Below, piece after piece: positions 11,606-23,019 of a DNA stretch of 64,000 bases (within the stretch, counting starts at the first letter, position 1; the number at the start of each line of letters is the position of its first letter). The stretch lies in assembly GCA_973895155.1 (NCBI GenBank), contig OZ316892.1, positions 25,048,001-25,112,000 of the forward strand, read 5' to 3'. A program made the position numbers and the translations under genes. The DNA comes from Marsupella aquatica (Eukaryota; Marchantiophyta). Below the pieces are notes generated by a model that did no database searches, was not told the origin of the DNA, and saw nothing but the letters and a program-made list of their open reading frames with translations.

Positions 11606-14580
11606 TTAGTTCAGCTCTAGTTAAGGGGGGTCCTTTCCAAAATTCCTGGCGTCACATCATCATGGCACGTTGTAAACAGGAAGAGACTTGTTTTTGGATA
11701 TAATTAATTTCTGCATTCGTGTTTGTGGCAACTTTGCTATAAAATTGGGACTCCATGCCGTAAGTAAAAAAGAATGTAAAAAAATTGACATGCAAATCAA
11801 AAGACAAAATGATTGAGGTAAAACTGCTCCCAGTAACAGTTTTATTTATATTTTGATTTTATTCAAAACATAAAATTTTCCCGGAAGTAATTTTTCATTT
11901 GACATTGTTGAGTCAAATCATAATGAAAACTCATGTATAATATGACTTTGGAAAGAAATTGAAGAGATGGTCGTAATGAGCTCAGCATTGTCACCATTCA
12001 ATAAGAATTGAGTAAGTAATTTGAAAAATAGATTTTACCCGTGATTTCATAATATCTAACGTGAATAGAAATCTTTGTTGTAAACCCCTTCCATGAGAAT
12101 GAACCTACAATTGACATATTTTATCGAGTAATAAAGAGATTATGAATTTTAAAAATTCTTTAGCTTTTTAATGAATATTGATAGATTTAGTTGAGTTTTG
12201 AGAAGATTATAAGTTTCCAATGTTCTCTAGCTTTCCAATGAGTGTGACAATAGTTCATACTGCAACTGATTTTGTGATTGATGTTAATTATGGTTGTCTT
12301 GGTAAGCTTGGCAACTGTTTCAAGTGTCAATAAACATTGACTTGTCCATTTTTGAATTTTTTTTCTTTAGAATTGGAGGTCCATTTAGGCTTCAGTTTCT
12401 AGATAACTACCTCTAAAATAACATGGGGGTCCACTAATTAATTATGAGGGGCTCTTATTGCCCATAATGCTATGGTGACCGGACCTTAATAGACTTAAAG
12501 GCCCTAGAGATTTTTACTTTTACTAATTCAAAATTAAAGGAGAATTCTTAGTGAGTTGATTTTGCTCAAAATTACCAAGAGAAAAATCATGAAGGGCGTT
12601 AAGTTGTGTAAAGGGAGGGAGAGTGGCAATCCGGCAAACCCTCATAGAATTTTGACACGTGGAAACCTACAAAGTAATTATTAGGGAGCAAACTATGTAC
12701 AGTCTACCTTGTCTAAGTGCAGACTCCTGGGGAGACTCTCAAAGCCTGCACTTATTCATGGTATGCAGTAATTCGTTATAAGTGCATGCGATATCATGTA
12801 TGCAATTGTCCATATGTGCATGGTTGCATTACCCCATAACTGCATGGGAAACTGCTGATTCATTTTCTCACCTGTGTTGTCAAATTGCTTATTCATTTTC
12901 TCACTTGTGCTGTCAGGTCACATACATCAGACTAACTCCTCATACCCCAAGCCCTCATGTCTTATGGGGGACTAGGTTGCAGGCTCTAGGGAACATCTCA
13001 TAATCCCTCATAGACTTATAGGGGCACCTGCGATACTAAGGTGCTTTTTGGGCAAGCCTGGGCTCATGAGAGGACTCTCCAGTGCACTTCAATCCTTGCC
13101 CAAAATTTATGTTAGTAAATTAGGTGCTCTTCATTAGAGCAACAGGAAGCCCCCCTTGCCGGTCCATTATGATGTTTATTTTTTCTAACCATGAGATGAG
13201 CTAAAGGTGCCATTGTGTACCTTTTGCTCGCCCAGTCTCCTGGTAGCCGGTGCCATTGTGCACATTTTGCACGCCCACTCTCCTGGTAGCTAGCACACTT
13301 TAGTTGCTGGACAGACTTGCCAACCTCCAGCTTCGGACTGCTTAGCCTAATTATGCTCAACAACCATTCCACGCAACATCATTACAGGCAATTCTGTGCA
13401 AGAGACATGCATTGGGCTAGTGAAAATTAACATTTGATAGTCCATGCAAGTGTGATTCCATCCAAGTATACTGTCAAAAATTGCTCCGAAATATACATGT
13501 AGAAAATGGCAGCTCTTCCCTACTTCGGCTTGACCTTGGGTGTCCAAAGTCCAGTCATTCGTCTTTGGATCTCACAAAAAAACTTCCATACACTCTTCCC
13601 GGATACTACGTAATAAGGACATTCTTCGTCTCTAATTGTTCCATTGAGGCTGAAGCTCTCATGGAGTTATTTAGAGCCCGACCTGGGCGGGATGGCAGGA
13701 TAGATGCTGTCACCACAAATTTGAGGGTTTAAAATTGTTCTCATGCTCCTGGCGACCAGCTTGATTTCTACTATGATCAAGGCCCACACCTCTGCTAATT
13801 CAGATGATTCAATTCATTCATTTCAGCCTCCGATTCTAGCTCTTTGACGGGAGAGGTCACCTTTCTAGTCAAGCTGAATTAAGGTGAGTGTTAATGTAGT
13901 TTCAAGCATAGGGGCAACCTGTTAAAAAAAATTCTTAAATGAGCAGGCCACTAGACGGTGAAATAATCTGCAAACAAATGACAAAACAATTTAATCACGA
14001 AGAAAGTCCAGTCCAGACTAGTGACAGAATTTGTGCCCCTCAAGTTGTGTTGGCCCGATCCTTAAACTGATGTCTTATACTGTACCGTTGGACTAACCGG
14101 GATTTGACAGTAAGTAGGACTCACCACAACCACTTCGCATTTACATAGTGGCAGCTCTTTTGTACAATTCCCACGTTTACACATGCAGTGATGTATTCTA
14201 CATAGTTTCTCTAAATAGTGTGCAAAAGATCTTCTCTAAATAGTGTGCAAAAGATTGAAATGAATTGAGAATAAAAACAGAACTCAACAAGGGGCGAAGA
14301 ACAGAATGTACACGCAGGTAGAGAGCTTGCCAGAAGTAATAGAAAAGAAGACTGGCATTAGGACAACGCAAAATAATAGTGAATTGAGGGCTTGCAGACT
14401 GTCTACATAATTTGTTCTCTCTTTCGCAATGCCCTTATGACCTTAGCCTCGCAGCCTGATTCCCGTGGGCAACAATGTTTTTCCGTAGAAAAATGCGGCT
14501 GACTGAAGAGTGGACGATGCCACGTACAAATAAATGCTTGCCACGGGGTGAGAGACCATGAGAGCAAAGGCAATACACAA
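11606..14580. other. Stretch without a recognisable gene
   Basis: This AT-rich intergenic DNA contains no family-matching reading frame. A segment TACAGTCTACCTTGTCTAAGTGCA at 12697 resembles one end of a pogo/Tigger-like element, but no convincing partner end was found. A 25-bp direct repeat lies at 14207-14255. The interval ends in the 3' flank of the RCC1 gene. Confidence 0.5.
14207..14255. repeat. 25-bp tandem direct repeat
   Basis: The segment TTCTCTAAATAGTGTGCAAA plus AGAT occurs at 14207-14230 and again at 14232-14255. Non-coding. Confidence 0.8.
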
Positions 14581-16137
14581 TCAACTTTTCCTCACTGATG
14601 AGTCAAGATATCCTTCCGTCCTTACTGCAGAGCACACTCTTCTCATTGTCCTGTAAACCAGGGCTGCTCCATGTGTGGAACCTGCTGTGACGCACATCAC
14701 ATGAGGAAAACTTGGTTGTGTATTACCATTGCTCTCAACATCTTCAAAACTAACCAAAATTGGGGTCGTCTGTGTATCCTGGAGACTTGGAACCCCCAGT
14801 TGACTGTCACGATTTTTCCCCCATGTATAGAGCTCTCCAGACTCAGTGACAGCAGCAGTCCATGAACTACCACAAGATATTGAAATAACTCTCTGATTAG
14901 CCAAAGCCTCAACAACACTTGGAACTCTCCCACTTTGAAGCGAGCCATGACCCAGCTGACCATGGCCTCCGTGACCCCATGTAAGCATTTTTCCATCATC
15001 AGTCAGGGCAGCAGCATGATAACCACCACATGCCACTTGAATAATACGAGTTGTCTCAATTTCTGGAATTGGTTTTGGTCTCCAATCATCTCGCCGATTT
15101 CCTCTCCCAAGCTCAAAATTACTGTTCCCTCCCCAGGTCCATAATTGTCCCTCAGGAGTTAACGCCATAGTGCAAAAGCCACCACATGCAACAGCCGCTA
15201 CAGGTGTGAACAAGGCGTCCACCTTGATTGGTAGCGGTTCTGCTCCTTCATCTGCACCACCTCCTGCTCCATGTCCCAACCTACCCTCCCCCTCATCCCT
15301 CCCCCATGTGTATAATTCACCAGTACTGGAAATAGCCGCTGTGTGAGATCCTCCAACAGACACACTCTTGACATTCTCCATCCATTCTTCACCATATAAT
15401 TTCTTTGGTAAGGTTTGCTTGGAGTAGTTGCCGTGACCTAAAGCACCAAAACCCCCAAACCCCCAGGTGTACAGATTTCCTCCAGATATTGCAGCTGAAT
15501 GCAGACCGCCAAGTGACACACAGGTAACATCCCTCAAGCTGGATACATGCGTTGGATTGTACTCTGGCTCTTCTGACCCCAACCCTAGCCTGCCTCCAGC
15601 TCCCTTGCCCCAAAGCCAAAGCTGCCCATCCATCCACAAACCAGAGTGAAAAAGCCCACATGCAATCCCCACTCCTTCCCCTATCCCTGCACGTGATGAT
15701 AAATTCGCCGGTCTCAAACAAGGCTTGGATCCACACAGCACACTCTGTCCTTCTTCATTTCCTCTGTTCTTCTGAAATTTGACGTCTTGCAATAAATGCG
15801 AATTCTCCACAGGTTGGACTGTGGATCGGAGTACTGCTGCATATTGGTTCAAGAGCCCTTCAACTGGAGCAACAGCAGAAGACAATGGAAGCCGCAGGGA
15901 TTTCACAGGAGAAGGAGATCTTCGTGTCTCTTCATCGCCTAAACCTAATTGACCAAGTTCACCTTTCCCCCAAGTCCAGAGCTCCATTGTCCCGGGAGAA
16001 ACCTCGTCTGCGGGGCCGGAGCTGGTACAGCACGTATTGACTGCTAGACATCTTGGGGGCAATTTGGCCGCTATTCCGCTCCAGAGTTGTTGTTGGGGTA
16101 TCCTCGCCAGAGAGAGCACGTAAATCAACTTCCTCAT
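14581..16137 (-). CDS. RCC1-family beta-propeller protein, RUG3-like, probably mitochondrial
   Basis: One uninterrupted frame encodes 518 residues forming a seven-bladed RCC1 propeller. Blade signatures follow in order: LWTWGKGELGQLGLG, LWLWGKGAGGRLGLG, LYTWGFGGFGALGHG, LYTWGRDEGEGRLGHG, LWTWGGNSNFELGRG, MLTWGHGGHGQLGHG and LYTWGKNRDSQLG. The blades resemble Arabidopsis RUG3 (RCC1/UVR8/GEF-like 3), which is needed for splicing of mitochondrial nad2 transcripts; that assignment rests on remembered similarity and is not proven. The first ~45 residues are rich in Arg, Leu, Ser and Ala and poor in acids, which fits a mitochondrial presequence. An insertion of about 90 residues separates blade 1 from blade 2. 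The gene is intronless, unlike most neighbours. The first in-frame ATG (16137) was used because it supplies the presequence. Confidence 0.85.
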   Translation of the reverse strand: MRKLIYVLSLARIPQQQLWSGIAAKLPPRCLAVNTCCTSSGPADEVSPGTMELWTWGKGELGQLGLGDEETRRSPSPVKSLRLPLSSAVAPVEGLLNQYAAVLRSTVQPVENSHLLQDVKFQKNRGNEEGQSVLCGSKPCLRPANLSSRAGIGEGVGIACGLFHSGLWMDGQLWLWGKGAGGRLGLGSEEPEYNPTHVSSLRDVTCVSLGGLHSAAISGGNLYTWGFGGFGALGHGNYSKQTLPKKLYGEEWMENVKSVSVGGSHTAAISSTGELYTWGRDEGEGRLGHGAGGGADEGAEPLPIKVDALFTPVAAVACGGFCTMALTPEGQLWTWGGNSNFELGRGNRRDDWRPKPIPEIETTRIIQVACGGYHAAALTDDGKMLTWGHGGHGQLGHGSLQSGRVPSVVEALANQRVISISCGSSWTAAVTESGELYTWGKNRDSQLGVPSLQDTQTTPILVSFEDVESNGNTQPSFPHVMCVTAGSTHGAALVYRTMRRVCSAVRTEGYLDSSVRKS

Positions 16138-17722
16138 TCCTGGTCTCTCCTTGCAGGTTTTTCCAGCACCCCAAAGCGTTGTGGTAACTCACTTAAATCT
16201 CTCCAATTCCCACCGCAGGAGAGCAGCTCTTCCCGAGCTGCTTCGACGGAGGGCTTCAGAGGTGACGGATCAAAATGCTGCATCGCAGAAATGTGCAAGC
16301 ATCGGTAATCGTCGATTCCATATGGATCTTATAAATGTCAGCCTCCCCTGTTTTGTAACAAAGAATGCGATTGCTTACTACAGCACTGAGAACTGCTGAA
16401 ATCTCTTTAGTCTTTCTTTCACTACACTAGTTTGTTTGAGAGCTCCACAACATCAACGTCGTCTACGGAAATCTCTTTCTGTTAGTTTTTCGTCTTAAGA
16501 ATATCGTTGAAATATATTAAACCATCATCGTCAGGTCTGGGAAATTTATGCTCCAATGAACCGAGCCCCTGAACCATGGAACCCCATGACGTGACACCTT
16601 TTACACCTTCATTCATTGACACCCTTGTTTCCAAAAACTTTCATTCATTGACACCCTTCTGGTGTCAGACAAGTTTTCAAGAGTATCACCTTCAATAGAC
16701 CTCTCCATAAACTCATGAATTTCTCATGTGTAAGTGCTTCTTTTGCAAAACTTTGAGTGGCCTGTTTGTATCAATCTGGTTGCCATAAGGTTTCATGTAA
16801 ATGTTTAGTTTCGTGTGCTTGTTTTGTCATGTCCCGCCACCTTCTGTAAATAAAGAGTCACCAATCATGCCTTGTTAAGCAAATTTGTGGATGGGTTCTG
16901 TTTTTTCCAGAAATTTTGAAAAAAAATATGTGTTTTTGCGAAAGACTAATTTTTCAGTTTTAGGCAGCAGTTTTGATCACTTAAAAAGCTCCATTGATGA
17001 GTGACTAACAAGGGCAAGCTCAGTGGACAGATACCTGATGTGCTTAACAACCCCCTTCTTTAAACCAACACTGACTTCTTCAAAGGAGGTCAAATGCCAA
17101 AAGATGGTCGAATGACCATTTTCCCCCCAAACACCGCACCATACTCGCATGTGGTGGGTGGGGGGAAGTACTGCTGTGGAAGGTGGGAGGGTGCGGATTG
17201 AGTGGTTTAGGGTAAAATTCCTCCTCATTCCTTGACTCTCTCCCTTTTCCCATCCATGCAGGGGAGGGAAAGGGCCAGGATCCAGGAGAATTAAGTCCTC
17301 CTCGACCCGCGCTCTCACTCTCCCCAATTTCTCATCCATGTGTCTCCCCTTTCCCCTTTCTCCTCTATCCCTGCTCCCTCCCCATTTTCACCCTTTGTTG
17401 GGCCTCTGCATTTCATTTTGTTTCTCAGTCTTTCCTTGGCACAGCAAACATATTTCATAAGAAGGCCACAGCAAAGAGTGGCATGACTGTTTCTTCTAGT
17501 TTTTAATTGTATCTCTTTTTCACTCTAAAATGTACTTACTTTTCAACAATCACATTTTTCAATGTTACTAATAAATCTCAAATAGAAGCTAGAGTTGGGG
17601 TCTAGGCTTCTAGTGTTAAACTTCTAGACTCTGACTCTAGAACCCCACCAAAATTCATGTGCATGGAAACAAGGAAAGGATAATGTACCCTCTATGAGGA
17701 TCATGCATGATTTTATTCATAT
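16138..17722. other. Intergenic; promoter side of the RCC1 gene
   Basis: No supported gene. A 120-codon minus-strand frame at 16977-17339 has no family features and overlaps CT-rich DNA. Two copies of CATTCATTGACACCCTT lie near 16612 and 16643. Confidence 0.45.
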
Positions 17723-18055
17723 TCAAATAAGGGGCATAAAGGCTCGTACTCCTCCATACGATTCAACAATCACCTTTTCAATATTCTTTAATACGGCAGG
17801 ATAACTTCTTTTGTAAGTTAAAGTAATGTTGTCTTGTAATGGTCCAGCTATATTATACGGAAAGCCACGCAAGCAGCAACCATTCTTGAAAACCAAGGGA
17901 AAGGCTCCCTTCACTGCTGCACATGCACCCAAGCATGTCAAAGACGGTCGTCCGAATCTTCCCTTGCAGCTTCCAAAACCAACTGGAGTAATCATCATCG
18001 ACGGCCAAATGGCCTCAAATCTAATTCCACCACCACCACAGGCGTTGATTTTCAC
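17723..18055 (-). CDS. Cys-rich protein fragment resembling a C-terminal cystine knot (CTCK)
   Basis: The frame encodes 110 residues, and could begin at an acceptor just upstream (…TTAG before 18061) rather than at the ATG. The cysteine layout resembles the CTCK fold of secreted growth-factor-like proteins: GSCKG, then a CLGAC triad (C-x-G-x-C type), then GCC, followed by NITLTY and a terminal KVIVESYGG. In true CTCK domains the last two landmarks carry Cys (…L-x-C… and …C-x-C). Here those three positions are Tyr, Tyr and Gly. The ORF ends soon after, as CTCK domains do. This may be a decayed gene, a fragment missing its secretory exon, or a divergent plant protein. The resemblance was judged by eye only. 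Confidence 0.35.
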   Translation of the reverse strand: MKINACGGGGIRFEAIWPSMMITPVGFGSCKGRFGRPSLTCLGACAAVKGAFPLVFKNGCCLRGFPYNIAGPLQDNITLTYKRSYPAVLKNIEKVIVESYGGVRAFMPLI

Positions 18056-18596
18056 TTTCAGCTAACTGCCAGGGAGGATCAGGTCCCAGTTCGCCAGTTG
18101 TCGGATGAGGCTGGCACTGGGCCCCGAATACCCAGATAACGGGAGCCAAACAGCTCACCGTTACTCACAACTGATGTCCACCTACTTGTATCGCCAGACC
18201 GTTGTTTTCACCTGAACCAGCTCAGGTGATGAGAACAGAGTGGATGAAAACGGAGTCACGAAACCCATGATTCTCACGATGTACAGTATAAATTGCCAGT
18301 GAAGTTGTTCGAGTTGTACAATGCTATCTAACGACTTACTTGCGAGGCCTTACGAGCTGGGCTGATGAGTACAGAGGAAACTGGCTGGACTCAATCTTTC
18401 TGCAATTAGAATTCCGCAAGCTATACGAAAAGCATCAGGACAAATCCAAAGTCGTTGGGCTATTTGAGTTCTACAAATTACAGGTAGTTGACGGCATTCT
18501 GCAAAATCAAGCCTCAATTGTACAATTCTTACTCGAAGAGACGGCGTTGGCTCGATCACTTGCTGAGCTTGTTCTGCTAGCGAATTTCATTAGAGG

Positions 18597-21500
18597 ATGG
18601 AGTGCAGAGCAATCTGTGGGTCGTTTCTTGGAAGGATGTCAAGAGCCCTCAATTGTGAGCTGGATTCGCAGCTGCATAATAATACAACTCCCTCAGTGAA
18701 GCAAGGATTGTCGGTGAAGAAGGAACCCGTGCAAGTGCGAGCTGTGGCAACTGACAGCAGCCCTGCAGGTGTGGGGAGGCGAGCTCGGCGTGAACAGAAT
18801 GTCGTGGGCGAGTTCTTTGTGGGTAGGTGTAGATGTCATTGAGCAATTGGTCTATTGTTCGAGTCTTAAGTTTCTGAATTGCTTTGATGTTTAGGCTGAT
18901 GTTTGCTCTAAGTGTCCGATTGTGCTTCCTCAAAATGGTAATCATCCGGGCTTGTAATTTGACTGATTTTTGGATTAGTGATCATTTCTCCGCCTATTGA
19001 AGCAATGGTAGAACTCTGAAGTTCTTGAATTTTTTGGCTACTATATGACCTGTCGTCCTAAACGCAATATTCATATTGCCGGTTTATTCTCCTGCTGTTG
19101 CATATTTTCACTTATCAACAAACGTGAATAATTTGTAATGAAGAGAACCTTTTTCTTCGAAGGGCTCAGGGTGGTAAATCCGAGTTGTCAAGTGTGAGGG
19201 ACAGTTGGTCAACGTTCTTGACAGGCCCAATTGATTGGAGTTGGGCTTCTGCATTTTTCTCCTGGGGTCCACCTGCTTTTCTGTTTGGTGAAAGTTATTT
19301 TAGACGCAGATTGCGTAGTTTGTGAATAGTTTGGGATATAGCTCTATGCAACGTTGAACATACATGTTTCCATTTCCTTAGGGGGACTGTCATCGTAAGG
19401 GGTATCTCTGGCCACATATCTTGCCTTGCTTCATGTGTCCTCAATGCCCTCGCTGTTACTGTCCCATTCGTGTGATTTATCTTGAAATAACTCTTATTCG
19501 TAAGTTCTGCGGACTATTTCGAGGATGAGTTTCTCTGCTTCCACCCACTAGATTCAACTATCTGACGACGGATCGCCGTAGCTGGCCATGTCATTGAGTA
19601 CAAAGTGGCGGGACAGCCTCAAATGGACAATAATTGGTGTCTGGTCGCAAAAGAATTTTACTGCGGAGGCAAACTTTTTGACATCCTTATACATGGAATG
19701 GAAAATCGAAATCATTCCAAATCGAAATCATTCTGGAGCATAGATTTGATAATTTTCTCCATGAATTCCATGACTCAATTGTTCATCATAACGGCTTGTG
19801 CAGACCGGACGTGCATTGATTGCGATACTTGTCGGTGGATGGCCCCTGTAAGTACTTATTGATACTCTTGTCATCCAACTCTTGTCATCCAATATAGACC
19901 GTTTTCTAGGCATTCCCCTCTTTGAATTAGCATGTGCGCTCTGCCTCGCTCTCGCTGATGGACTTACCTAAATATTCGAATCAAGTTCCAACGTTAATGT
20001 CTGAGAAAACGTTGATGTTGTGCAGACTGTGTTTTCTCGAATAGGTGGTCAATCTGCAGTTCACCACCAACCCTCGTCCGGAGATGAGAGGCTAGAAGCA
20101 TTGCAGGTGGGTGTGAATAGAAAATATTAGTTGTTGTGAAGATTTGGCAATGTTATAAGTTCGCCACGATTGCTGTTGTACATGTCAAACTGCTCGTCCA
20201 GTGTCGAATTCTCAGACCTATCAGGTTGGCGCAAAAAATATATGGTCTTTAGGAGAGAGCCTTGTTGAGAGGGATATGCAATAGTTTATAAATTTTGTTC
20301 CCTGAAGGTAGAAACGCAGTTGAGTTTGTTTATGAAGAAACCATTTCTGCATAAAATTTGTGCTATGCATTTGTTGAGATTTGAGTAGGGCAGTCAAGTC
20401 TATCAAAGACTTCGATCGATACACTTAACAGTCAATTGCTTCCGTGGAATTTCAGGCTTTGCTAGCATGTCCTACAGCCTCAATTCGTACAGTTCATCCT
20501 CCAAAGGATATCATCGAAGCTCAAAACTCTTTTCCTTTACCTATTGACACTGCTCTACCTGTAAGTGGTCAACTTACTCTAGCATATCGAACTGAGTTAC
20601 TGATGTTGAAAAAATAGCCTACACTAGTGTTTTGGTGTTCTCAACGACCATCTTTGAGATTTCGGGTATTGGCCTGACGTATCGTAGATACTGGGGGTGA
20701 TTTCGCATCTTCAAAGCTACTCGGGAATAATGATTTATTCGTGGGTCTTTGCTTCCGTTGTGGGCAGGCCCTATTCTTTTCGCACTAAATGTTTGGTATT
20801 TATGCACCGAAGTGGTTTATGGAGGACTCTTTATCACATTTTTGCAGGGAGTATATCATTGCGGATACCACTCAGAGAAGTCATTTGCTGCAACGTCATA
20901 CTTTATTACAAGGCCTGAGGGGAACATTTTGGTGGACAGGTGCATCACCTTGCGTTCTTTTATTGTTGGCACAGAATAAATATGGTCTTTCACGGTTTTT
21001 TAGTGTGGCCAGATTTTGTACGAGTTTAATTAAAAATGGTAGGCTTACTTGTTTTCGGCTTGTTGGGAGTGGCTGCAAGTTTAATTTGTAAAAAGGGTCT
21101 GCACCTCCGGGAAATTTGTGGTGACCTGATGTTGCTTGATACATGGGTGTACCAATTTACATTAACCCAGAATCGCTTCTAGACGAACTGTAAATTTAAA
21201 AAATGCTTGCTGCAAGTTTAATTTGTAAAAAGGGTCTGCACCTCCGGGAAATTTGTGGTGACCTGATGTTGCTTGATACATGGGTGTACCAATTTACATT
21301 AACCCAGAATCGCTTCTAGACGAACTGTAAATTTAAAAAATGCTTCACTAATAAGTGTCTTTCTTGGTTGGAGATATTGCAGCCCGCGGTTTTCAGAGCG
21401 GTTAGCAAAACGATTAGATGAGCTGGGTGGTGTACGATACATGTTTCTGACACACAAGTAAGTCAGTTCACTTTCTTGGATTTGATTGAAAGTATGATGT

Positions 21501-23019
21501 TGCCAAGAATGATCACTGAGCTAGATTTGTTGGATGGCTACTCAGAGATGATGTGGCTGATCACAAAAAATGGCAAGCTCGTTTCAAATGTGAACGTATC
21601 TTACATAAGGATGAGGTGAAATGTCTTACACGAACCTGCCACAATTGAGATTCGAGGTTCAATTTAGGGCTGTCTACTGTTTACTTTGTTGTTAAATTGG
21701 ACTGCATTTTTCTACTGAACACCCGTAGATTATACTGCTGTGGTGCCCACTTGCATCCTCTGTAATGGGAATTTGGGTACACGGTTGCAAGTTTATATGA
21801 AGTCATATTTGCAAGTGTCCTTAGTTGGTATGAACTATTGACGAGGTTTCTGATGATCAGCACAGATTGGTGCAAAGTTGCAATTGATAACGTAGTGCAT
21901 GGTTGGTGTCGGCAGTATTTTTAGTTCCCCCTAACTTTATACCAATAATGGCCATGACAGGTAACTTCTGGTACAGCAGATGTTGAAGTGACGTTGACAG
22001 GAAATGGAAACTGGAATCTTGGATTAGACATTGACCTGATCTTCACACCTGGCCATACAAAGGTGCTTGACTGCTAAACTCCAGCCTTGCTCTTTCATTC
22101 TAGATGGTTAGCATGTTTAGACAGGTTTGTTAGCGATTGTACAGAGTACAAAAACAAAAATCAAGATTTTGGTTGTGCGTCTGCTATTAAAATAATCCGT
22201 AGTAGATGGAACGGAGCATGTTTTGTGTTGTGTCGTACAGCTTGAGGCAGTTTCAACAGAACTCTGTGCACTTCAACTGAGTATAAACTCACACCACTTT
22301 ACGTTTAGGCTTAGCAGTGAACTATAATCCAGAGTAGTCCGGGCATAAGAGAATTGAGTGAAGTATTTCAGCTGCTACTCCTTCATTTCATCGGGCATTT
22401 CATTCCATAAAATTCGTCTGGATGTGTTTCCCTACAGGCTCATGTTGTTCTTTTCCTCAAAGACAAAGGAGTTTTGTTTACCGGTGATCATTTTGACGAG
22501 TCTTTCAGGGTCGATAAAGTGCATAACTGGTATTCAGGTCAGTTCTTCTCGATATTCATTTCTTCCTTAATTCCTGAGGCTTTGCAGACAATTTGTGATT
22601 GAACTCTTCTTTCGGATGATCACGTTTACTCGTAAGTGGGACTTCACAGAGTTACAGCTAACCTTAGATTTGCAAACCCATGATAATATCTTCTGTTTTT
22701 TGCAGTTTCTCAACAAGTAGACAGTTTAGAAGCTCTCATCCCCTACGACTTTACTTGGATACTTCCAGGTGAGACTCCAGTCAATGTCATTTCGAGTTGA
22801 ATGTTACAAGACTCATAATCTTCCGCCGGGTTAATCTTACAAGTCGAACATAACGATCTCATCCCAGAATGTTACTATTGAAGAAACATTGCTGTGTGCT
22901 CAGTGCCTGCAATTTATTTGCTTCTTGCAGGCCATGGACGAAGACATCAGTTTCGATCTGTGCAAGAGAAGAACGATGTCCTGAAAGAACTTGTGGCACG
23001 GGAAAGGAGGTCATTGTAA
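18597..23019 (+). CDS. Ferredoxin-like / metallo-beta-lactamase fusion protein, plastid-targeted
   Basis: Predicted 348-residue protein of the plant family typified by Arabidopsis At4g33540. Exons: 18597-18822, 19804-19847, 20026-20106, 20456-20560, 20848-20939, 21383-21457, 21546-21615, 21961-22062, 22438-22537, 22706-22768, 22931-23019. All introns are GT-AG and phases agree. Residues 1 to about 60 look like a transit peptide (rich in Ser and Arg). A small ferredoxin domain follows with Cys79, Cys82, Cys85 (CIDCDTC) and Cys122 (ACPT), the expected ligands of an iron-sulfur cluster. The MBL domain begins at GVYHCGYHSEKS. Its metal motif reads THKDDVADH, lacking the first part of the canonical HxHxDH. 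It also has TPGHTK (His263), TGDH (Asp282) and GHGRR (His321). Substrate unknown. The ATG at 18597 opens the frame joined to exon 2. Confidence 0.9.
21073..21346. repeat. 137-bp tandem duplication in intron 5 of the MBL gene
   Basis: Bases 21073-21209 and 21210-21346 look identical on reading, which indicates a very recent event or an assembly duplication. The unit lies wholly inside the intron between 20939 and 21383 and does not touch either splice site. Confidence 0.85.

Noticed and set aside
16977-17339. 120-codon minus-strand frame
   Set aside because: No family features; composition follows CT-rich DNA, and no splice or promoter context supports it.
18340-18699. 119-codon plus-strand frame just upstream of the MBL gene
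   Set aside because: It overlaps the transit-peptide exon in another frame and shows no family match. It could be an upstream ORF in the leader, but coding function is unsupported.
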